From assembly GCA_021432635.1 (NCBI GenBank), contig MU270020.1, positions 1 through 64,000 on the forward strand: a stretch of DNA of 64,000 nt, read 5' to 3'. The notes below the pieces were generated by a model. That model saw nothing but the letters and a program-made list of their open reading frames with translations, did not search any database and had not been told where the DNA came from. How positions within the stretch are numbered: position 1 is the stretch's first letter; each line of letters opens with the position of its first letter. This DNA is from Thozetella sp. PMI_491 (Eukaryota; Ascomycota; Sordariomycetes; Chaetosphaeriales; Chaetosphaeriaceae). Below are positions 56,486 through 64,000 of this stretch, in pieces. The translations under genes and the position numbers were made by a program.

Positions 56486-58581
56486 CTTGGCGATCTCCGA
56501 GGGTTGAGGCTAGGAGACTGCAGGGATGGGAGTTGTGTGTCTGAGGTGCCGTGATCTTGGAGAGCTCGCAATGGGAGTGGGGAGGAGCGAGCTCATGGCC
56601 TCTATTTGAGCAAACAAGGAGCATTCTTGACACTCGCGTTCAGCATTCCTACCTACCCAAACGAGCGACTCCCTCGAAGCCACCAGGATACATTGCCCGA
56701 GAACTTCACCGACCTGCTGCTTCCGGCCCGTGATGCGCGGTCCTATGCGCGACTACCGCAGCAGAGAGCGCGGCCAATGGGGGCACGTGGCGGTCAGACA
56801 CGGGTGAACACACCACCGGACGATTAGCTGCGAGATAGATGCAGACATGCTGGCGGCGATCCGTTAGCCTCCGAGGCCAAGGCCGATGTGGACTGGGCAG
56901 GTCTGGCCGTCACGTTGGCAAGGCTTGCGGATGCTATTGGCGAACGCTTAAATATCCATGATGTACCGCGCGGCAAATGGTTCCCTGCTCGCCCCCGCTC
57001 TGGCCTGACATTGGCTAGCGGACCAATGCCCCCAACGAGGGACTCCGCGCGTGGGGTTGCGGGAACGGCGGAAACAGCTTACCTCGCGGAGTGCGCAGGA
57101 ACCAGAGGAGCCGCAGGCGGGGCTGCAGCCGCTCGTCATAGAGACGCTCCATCCTAGGAGGCAGGATTTGGCGTACAGAGGGGCTGATGAGGAGCTGATG
57201 CTGTAGGCTCCTGGTGGCTTATGTGCAGCGAATTGCCTGATGCGGCAAATCTGGCTCAGAAGGTAAGCAATCAATGGAAGCTGGCGACAGTAATGCCGAG
57301 AAGGCGCGAGTGCTCCTCAGTGCTCCTCAGGTACATATTCCGTACGGCCCACCCAAGACCGCCCACAAAGTGGAGGCGAAGGACCTGGGCATCCATCGTC
57401 GCTACCCCATGATTTTGGCCGCATCCCATTGGCCGCTCGAGCCGTTCGGTCACCTAACGGGCGTAGCTACTGTAGCACGACACTCTTGGCTTCGGCAGGA
57501 GCTATTGATTTGGGTTGACGGCCGATCCACGCTTTCTTTACCTTGGATTTTGTCCGACTTCTTAGGTCGCCCCAATGGCCGGCATAGGAGGATGGTCCGA
57601 GGGGCGGCCGTTTATGACTGCGCCTAGCTTCACGTGTCTACCGCAGCTCGCGAGGTCACCGAGTAGGGAAATAAAGCAGCTTTCGTTGCCCAGACGGGGA
57701 GGTCGTCTTGGCATACATGCTCCGAGGAGGCCCGCGCAACCGCAGATGGCGAGGAGGCGAGCCGAAGGTCCGCGCTGCGTCTCCCACAGGCAGGTATCTC
57801 GCAATCTGTTTCCAGAACAGCGCACTTCGCCCCTGCCCAGCTCGATCCAATTCCTGCCGGGATCGCAAGAACGTGTTCGGTGTATCCAATATTGGTGCAG
57901 TTGGCAGAATTGTGCCGAACTGCATATATCTGCAAAGGCGTTCAGAGACAGTCCAGAGCTACACCACGTGGTTCCACGGACATAGTTGGGGCGAGAATTC
58001 GATGTCTTATGTCTTTAGGAAGCGATGCTAATAAGCCAGCCATACGTTCAACATAACCCACGGTGATTAGTCTCTTACCAGATCGACGATCATTCTTCCG
58101 AAGCAAGCGAGGAACACCTGCATCAGAGAGCGATTAGGGGCGCACCTAGGATATGGGAACCGTTCTCGATTAGCTTCTGACTTGTTTGGTGGATATGCCT
58201 AGAAACGATAAGACCTGACGCAAGGCTAGGTAGCTCCGGTAGTTTATCTTGCAGGCAGATATGACCACTTGCCGGTCTTGACAGCTATGAAGTCTCATCT
58301 TCACGGGCCGTGGCAAGGAATCTCATATATTCTGCTTCTTGTCTTAGTCATCAAAGTGGACGAGATTGTCGGGTTGCACAACGTGAGTGGCACACTCATA
58401 ATGATGATCATGTTTGCTCTCGGTCCATAGCTGCACTCTCCATCGGCACTTCTGCAAGATAGGGCCGAGATGCGCATGAAATAATGCACGGTGAAAGCCT
58501 CACGCGAAAGTAAATATATATCATAGACTCAGTATAGGCAAGGTAGGTAGCGGTTATCTAATCCTGCCCATTACTAGCCCT
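56486..58581. other. Gene-free region
   Basis: About 2.1 kb. Several open frames exist, but none has a recognisable motif or matched splicing. No RNA gene or repeat was identified. Confidence 0.5.
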
Positions 58582-58843
58582 TCACTCTGCGACCTCGCCA
58601 GCCTCAGCCCCAACATATGCTATAGAGAACAAATCAGCCAAAAGAGTCGCTTCATTCGGTATTCTGGTAAATTACCAATGGTGAACACCTCAGGCGCGCG
58701 CTTGCCTGTTCACTCCGGTTAACATCAGATCCTAGGTGAGGGAACCTCATTGGTAAGCACACACCATCTTGGGCGGCTGGAGCAGCCATCGGGGCGGCCA
58801 AACCCACGGCCACAAGGGCAGAAAGAATGGCGACAAACTTCAT
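58582..58843 (-). CDS. Tiny secreted peptide, candidate RiPP precursor
   Basis: Three exons, 58843-58765, 58705-58676 and 58619-58582, giving 48 residues. The first 17 residues form a signal peptide (MKFVAILSALVAVGLAA). A short pro-segment then ends in a KR dibasic site, followed by a 19-residue mature part containing FTIAYVG and an acidic end. All introns are GT-AG and phases agree, but both are short and the model is hand-built. A TATA-type box (58932-58939) and pyrimidine-rich leader precede the ATG. Its nearness to two UstYa-like proteins suggests a precursor whose aromatic residues could be cross-linked. It could also be an ordinary small secreted protein. Confidence 0.5.
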
Positions 58844-59693
58844 GATAAGTTTAGGTGATAGAATGTATGGATATTCAAGAGTTGTGGAAGTTTACAGCAG
58901 CCCAGGCGGTAATGCAAAAGTAGCGGAGGGTGTTATATACCCAAAAGATCCAGTCTACCAGGGCTCGTGGTGGAGAGGATCGTTTATTATTATATAATAT
59001 TATATAGTTAATATGAGAATATAAAACAAGCATAATGCGACAAGAGAGATAGTAGTTGCCGACCGAGAGTGGAAGGCAGGCGGCCAACCTCTGCTTTGTC
59101 TTGCGTGACAAATACAACGAATGCCATCACCTGCCAGAAATGGACGCTGTTTGAAGCCTCATAATTCGTGATCGCTACGAACCAACCTAGATATCTCGCG
59201 AAAGCATGCTCATGTTTGCCCTAGGAGCTGCTACTAAGTGTTAAAGCGGCGGCATCTATGCAGCCTTCTATCACGGACGGTGGGGCAGCTGAGAGACTAT
59301 CGCTTATTCATAGCCAGTTATGAGTTGGGCAAGGAGGTGCTGTGAATCGGGGCCAGGCCTCGGATTGATTACCAATTTTATTTATAGCACCCCATTTTTT
59401 TCTCGTGCGCTCAGTTCCTCCCACCAGCAAGAGTGATAGAGTCTCCGGCGAAGGTGCGGCGAGGAAGCAGCTTTGTCACAATTATGTGGCACTTTTCAGA
59501 GACACGAGAGACTGCGAGATAGCAAGCTAATAGGCATAGATTTCTACGGAACATTTCTTTAACAGGTGAATTGGGTTGTTACGCATCTGCTACATCTCTT
59601 GGGTTTCCACAGCTCGTCTCTATTTACGTGAGAGGACCAATGTAGCCAAATTCGCAATTATTTCCTTTCTGTCCTGTCCTTGTCCAAGTTTCA
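58844..59693. other. Intergenic region
   Basis: Promoter of the small peptide gene and 3' side of the next minus-strand gene. AT-rich; nothing else was seen. Confidence 0.5.
58932..58939 (-). promoter_or_regulatory. TATA box of the small peptide gene
   Basis: TATATAAC on the minus strand, about 90 bp upstream of the ATG at 58843. Confidence 0.5.
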
Positions 59694-60371
59694 TCACCAG
59701 ATAGTCTTGCGGCAGCGATAGAAGCCGAGAATGATCTCAGCCACGCGGCTATATTGACTCTCCTGACTTTCAGCCAGCTGGTCCGCACAATGCTTAGAAT
59801 GACCGAAGGAAAGAGTCTTGTTGTCAATGAACTCTACCCTGTTCGCTATAGCATATTGTAGTTTTCTCCATTGGAATAGGCAGTGCTCGTCATGATAGCT
59901 ACTCTGTGTCAGCGCCGAGTGTGGACACTAAGATGCAATGGACACTTACCGTGCGGTATAGATGGTGTTGTACTCTCCGCGGTAGAGCTGATCCACCGAA
60001 AGCTTCTTTGTCATGTTGATATCGCTGTAGTACTGACGATCTTCGAAAATCGGGACCGACGCCGTGAGCTCTGCAAAAACACATTGCGGTGGCATCCATC
60101 CGTAGAATGAGGGTTCCATTACGCATCCACGCTCTATGGCCACTTTGCTAGAGCGCCCGCAGTAATTCCAGTTCTCTGCCTCAGTCTCAGACGCTGTTTT
60201 GGGGCGGGATAAGTGAGTGCCGATCAAGAGCACAGTAAAAATCACAAAGGATGCTGTGGTGACACCGGCCCCGAACGACATGAGACTCCATTGCTTCCGG
60301 CTATTTTGAACCACCACACCGCCGCCAGAGAGTGGATGATACTCGATATGTTTGTGTGTATTAGTCTTCAT
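59694..60371 (-). CDS. Single-span protein with two HxxHC motifs (UstY-like)
   Basis: Two exons, 60371-59950 and 59898-59694, giving 208 residues. One membrane segment lies at about 30-53 (SFGAGVTTASFVIFTVLLIG), so the C-terminal part should be luminal. CGRSSKVAIERGCVMEPSFYGWMPPQC is typical of a fungal family often found in secondary-metabolite loci. Two HxxHC motifs are present: HDEHC at 143-147 and HSKHC at 174-178. UstYa-type oxidases carry two such motifs, thought to bind copper and to cyclise peptides by oxidative cross-linking. Whether this divergent family shares that chemistry is inference. It is divergent to a clearer UstYa-like gene over a 560-bp shared promoter. Confidence 0.75.
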
Positions 60372-60931
60372 CTTCGAGGGAAGCGTTTTCCCTCACGCGG
60401 CTCTGGTATCGTCAGGAAAAGATCATGAATATTAGCCGGGAGCCTCGGTAGCCGGTTTAGTAGCCAGCTCTGCATTACGGCCTGACCTATAACATAATAA
60501 ACCGGGCAATGGCGGGCAACGATTTATAAATACTCCGACTTATTCGTGTAGATAATTTTGTTGAAGCCAACCAGATGACAACTGATGCGGCACAGCGCCT
60601 CCTTCGGAGGCTTGCCGACCGACCACCGAACGCTGGGCAGGAGGGTCGTCGGCACAGTCCCTCGCCGCTCTTACTATACATTATCAAAACGAAAGATAAT
60701 TCTACATTGGGAAGGTAGCACTTTCCTGCTTGGTTATTCTCGATTGAATGCCAGAATCGCAATATTCTCTATCGCGTATTCTCGCTCGTCGTGCTAATGG
60801 AGAGGGACTTCAAAGCCTACTTACTACTTAGCTTCAGCCCCTCCTCACCTCCTGGATGCAAAATATAGGGGATCACATTATCGTTCAACAGGCTAGCTGT
60901 AAGTTACTTTTGATTAATAATTATAGGTGAT
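60372..60931. promoter_or_regulatory. Shared divergent promoter of the two HxxHC genes
   Basis: 560 bp between two divergent start codons, 60371 and 60932. A possible 5'-UTR intron (GTAAGT near 60899 to TTATAG near 60927) precedes the plus-strand ATG. Co-expression of the pair is therefore plausible. Confidence 0.5.
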
Positions 60932-62061
60932 ATGAGGAGCTCGATCGAGGAAGGATCTGAGGAAGCCTCGGGGCTCCTTGTGAAGGAGGGCCTATACATG
61001 ACCCACCGCTCGTCCCATTCAAGAGACAAGAAGTTTCGGCCGTGGAGGCGAACCGCATGTTTGGCACAAGAAAAGGCATGGCGAATAGCAACATCAATCC
61101 TGATCATCTCCAACCTCGCTACGATTGGTGTGGGAATCATTCTGCTTCGGCAGGAGCGTGGATACACACGCACGGTAAACTGCCCGCCCTCAGGCGTCGC
61201 TCCAGCGTTGGCGCACCTACTCCGAGACCCCGTCCCGACCTTGCTCAATACGACCTTCTACGATGATGGCGGCTGGTACCGCAAGCATGACTCGGTTGAA
61301 GCCGATGGCATGTGGATTGAATACTCCCAGTCCGGTAAGGCCCCCAAGAGCGGAGGTAAAATGCAGGAGTTCCCGTTGACTCTATCCACCAGAAGCCGGG
61401 TTCCTCATGATCCCCAGAGAAGACGCCGAGATGGCCGACATCGATCCAGATCGCCATGCCTATATCGACAGGCCTGACCTTGGCATGGTGGGATACATTG
61501 CAATACCCGAAGCGATGCACCAGATGCATTGTGTAAACACGTTGCGCAAGAACCTGTGGTACAACATCGAGCACACACGCAAGAATTGCAAAGAATGCCT
61601 TAAGGAACCTTATGCTACCTTTCACATTGGTAAGACGGAACTCTGAAATCCTACCAAAGTCATCTTCACTGGAAGCTTGTCCATTGACTAAGACTTGTAC
61701 TGTAGATCATTGCCTTGATATAATCCGCAAAAGGATCGAATGCACGGCAGATCTAGGCTTAGGTATGTTGCAAGGACTGACATTTTCACAAGCATTCTCG
61801 AGAAATGGATACACATATAGCCTATCCATCGATACTCTTTTCGGCCGGGAGAATAAAGCACTTATTGACTGGTATGCCTCTTTAGTTCCTTTCCTGTGGG
61901 TCGGTACGCAAGGCGCTTACACCGGTGACGTTGCCCGTATGCACACATGCGCCAACTATGAGGGCGTTCGCAAGTATGTGGCCGAGAACTCGATCCCTCC
62001 ACCGCCGCCAGGCGTGCTGAAAAAGCCGGAAGGTGCGTCCTACGCCGAAGCCTATATGTAG
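60932..62061 (+). CDS. UstYa-like (DUF3328) oxidase-family protein
   Basis: Four exons: 60932-61334, 61393-61629, 61706-61762 and 61886-62061, giving 290 residues. One membrane anchor lies near 52-72 (ATSILIISNLATIGVGIILL). HxxHC motif 1 is HQMHC (177-181), followed by NTLRKNLWY. Motif 2, HIDHC (212-216), is assembled across an intron and continues into CLDIIRKRIECTADL. The C-terminus has MHTCANYEGVRKYV. This matches the DUF3328/UstYa pattern, whose members form rings in fungal ribosomal peptides such as ustiloxin and phomopsin. It is probably located in the secretory pathway. No tyrosinase, peptidase or transporter gene follows within the window, so a cluster would be minimal or extend elsewhere. 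Confidence 0.85.
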
Positions 62062-63194
62062 GCTTAAAAATGGGTTTTGAAACTCTTTTTGTAGCATAGG
62101 TAACTTTGAATAGAAGCCCAATAAATATCACATAACATACGTTGTGAGAGGGGATCGTATGCCTGCTATTTTTCGCCACCGGATTTACTATGACTAAAAA
62201 TGCGCTATCATTCCCTGCTAAGATAATACTTTGAAGGGAACGTCATGCTTAAACGTTTCTACTTGCGGAAACTCGAAAGGGCTGCAATTCTGCTAACTCA
62301 TGAGACCAACTTGTTCTATAGTCCTGTGGCGCCGATGACCCCTCCGATACTCGCAGTTCCGGAGAGGGGCTAGAACCACCGATCGACCAAGCTTGGGAAG
62401 GATACCGTGCAATAAATTCTGAACACTCTTGGCGATCTATCACAGCCTCAAAGACCCTAGCCCTCGGTTTTACAGCCACCATGGTTGGCTTTACTGTTGT
62501 CTCGCCGAATGCAACGGACAGCTTCGAGCAGTTTAAGCCTGCTGAGGTAGACTCAGTGATATTACCGGAGCGGAGTGTGTGCCTTCCTCTCAACAGCTGT
62601 TGTCAATGCTAACGAAGCGGGCCAGGACTTACTAGGTCGGCATCCCGTATTGTGAAAGAGGGGCGCGCTATATCTCCAGTTACTCCGCTGGGCGCTTCCA
62701 ACCCTGAGCACTTCCCGTGCCCACACTGCAAGCAAGGACTCTTCAAGGACCAGGCTAGGTTGGATAGTCACATAAGAAGTACCATGCGCGACTTTATTAC
62801 TGCGTCTTCGACTTTGGTGGCCCCCGCGACCCGACTCTGACGCAATGGACTAACCATCACGCGGTAGCTGTTATCCAGCGCGGCGCTTCAGGACGATGGG
62901 AACTCGACAATCCGCTGCGACCGATGGCGAAGAAAGCTAGTATTGGCGAGATGATACTTGAAATGGCTAATGCCTTTCCTGCTGAACCGCTGGGGCGGTT
63001 AGAGTGAAACACGCCACTGTGGTCGATTCTTCAGGTTTTTACGACTCTGAACTGAATGCTGACGGCGAGGACGAGTAACAAGTCTTTGAAATGTTAGAAA
63101 TACAAGACGTACAATCTCAAGCTATCCCATGAATACTATGGAGACTTGGAGCATTTTGTAGATACGAGCTGAGTTATTGAGTATCTATCTAACC
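62062..63194. other. Relic-containing intergenic region
   Basis: No intact gene. A C2H2-like fragment (PEHFPCPHCKQGLFK) at about 62695-62790 lacks a second histidine. A frame with a hydrophobic stretch lies at 62310-62610, and a frame containing HHAVAVIQRGASGRWELDNP at about 62810-63005. These look like decayed or missed exons of unknown genes. Confidence 0.4.
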
Positions 63195-64000
63195 TCAGGG
63201 CATGCCCAAGGCAATGTTGTCGTACATGCTGTTGTTGTACGCGAGCTGGTTCTGGCCCGTCACCAGAGCGCCAAGAGCAGTGTAGCTCGTGCTAATGAGA
63301 TTCCTATCGCCCGCAATATCACCTGACGCTTCCCAATAGAAAGCACCAGCTAGTCCGTTAGACTTGATATAGTCAACCTTCTGTCGGACGGTGGCCGGAG
63401 TATCGTAGGAAACAAGCTCTTTGGTAGAGCTGTCATAGGAGTAGGCCCCGACTGCCACAGAGTCTACATACTCTGTTGCGCCGGATTTGGGTAGCCGCTT
63501 ATAGTCCCAAGATCCCTCGGAGAAGTCTCCAGGGCCAACGCCAGAAAAGGACTTTCCGAGACCGCTAGTGGACTGGAAGGACCGGCCGTAAAGGGGCATG
63601 CCCAAGACGATCTTGCTAGCCGGAACACCAGCGTTGATGTAGGCCTTGACGGCGCTGTCGGCGTCGGATGGGGTCGCACCAGTGTTGCTAGGGTTGGGGT
63701 ACAGATTGGCCTGGTGTCCTGCGGTATCGGTCCAACTTCCAGTGAAGTCTGGCATGGCTTGTTAGCACTCCCCCTCTACGTGGTAACAGCCTCACAGGCC
63801 GGACGACTTCACGCACCGTAGGCCATAAGGTTGACGAAGTCGACAGGAGCAGCGACGCTCTTCAGATCAAGTTTTTTGTATAGACCCGGCTGAGCTGAGG
63901 CGGCGATACTCAGGAGGAAATGGTAGCCTGGTGCCCATTGGGCGGCGTAGTTGTCGAGAGCAGTGCGAATGGCTTGGAGAAGCAGGACGAAGTTGCTGGC
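63195..64000 (-). CDS. GH18 chitinase, 5' part beyond window
   Basis: The visible part has two exons, 64000-63817 (continuing off the window) and 63748-63195. It carries GH18 C-terminal motifs: FLLSIAASAQPG, FVNLMAYDFTGSW (joined across the intron), IVLGMPLYGRSF, VSYDTPATVRQKVDYIK and GAFYWEASGD. The catalytic DxxDxDxE segment should lie just upstream, outside the window. The chain ends soon after the barrel without a chitin-binding tail. GH18 enzymes cleave chitin in fungal walls or insect cuticle. Confidence 0.9.

Noticed and set aside
1-64000. CRISPR arrays, operons or bacterial islands
   Set aside because: The window is fungal nuclear DNA with spliced genes. No regularly spaced short repeats were seen.

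Overview
The window looks like a euchromatic arm of a filamentous ascomycete (Pezizomycotina). Genes carry many short GT-AG introns of about 50-75 bp. Families include Zn2Cys6 regulators, a HET protein, NACHT/patatin relics, GH71, GH3 and GH18 glycosidases, a kelch membrane protein and UstYa-like (DUF3328-type) proteins. Dead copies carry stops and G-to-A type changes that resemble RIP. No species is assigned. All gene models were spliced by hand from reading frame, splice consensus and family motifs.

Layout. 1-3210: one arm of a 226-bp inverted repeat, directly abutting a decayed Fot1/pogo-like DNA transposon. 3.4-5.5 kb: a wrecked alpha/beta-hydrolase plus patatin gene. 6.9-12.2 kb: secreted GH71 alpha-1,3-glucanase, a secreted S33 (TAP-like) peptidase and a small alpha/beta hydrolase. 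12.9-15.2 kb: Zn2Cys6 regulator. 17.6-20.0 kb: HET-domain gene with an apparent frameshift. 21.3-23.0 kb: FAD monooxygenase. 25.6-29.7 kb: secreted lactonohydrolase convergent with a second Zn2Cys6 regulator. 30.5-34.3 kb: PhyH dioxygenase, HD-domain oxygenase and a methyltransferase. 34.8-37.5 kb: a small secreted protein and a PLD-superfamily protein. 39.5-45.6 kb: Gfo/Idh/MocA oxidoreductase between diverged direct repeats, a small membrane protein and a GH3 glucosidase. 46.9-47.2 kb: a homopolymer block and the second arm of the 226-bp inverted repeat. 48-53.4 kb: kelch membrane protein and CorA-like protein. 53.7-55.7 kb: dead NACHT gene. 55.9-62.1 kb: secreted phospholipase A2, a tiny secreted KR-containing peptide and a divergent pair of HxxHC (UstYa-like) membrane proteins. 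63.2-64.0 kb: 3' end of a GH18 chitinase.

Two gene groups stand out. First, the PhyH/HD pair at 30.5-33.4 kb carries the full active-site pattern of the bacterial phosphonate pair PhnY and PhnZ, including all six di-iron ligands and the Tyr/Glu gate of PhnZ. It is a candidate eukaryotic oxidative phosphonate-degradation module (2-aminoethylphosphonate to glycine plus phosphate). Second, the 58.6-62.1 kb locus combines a short signal-peptide/KR/Tyr-containing peptide gene with two proteins that each carry one membrane segment and two HxxHC motifs. That is the expected layout of a small UstY-type ribosomal peptide (RiPP) cluster.
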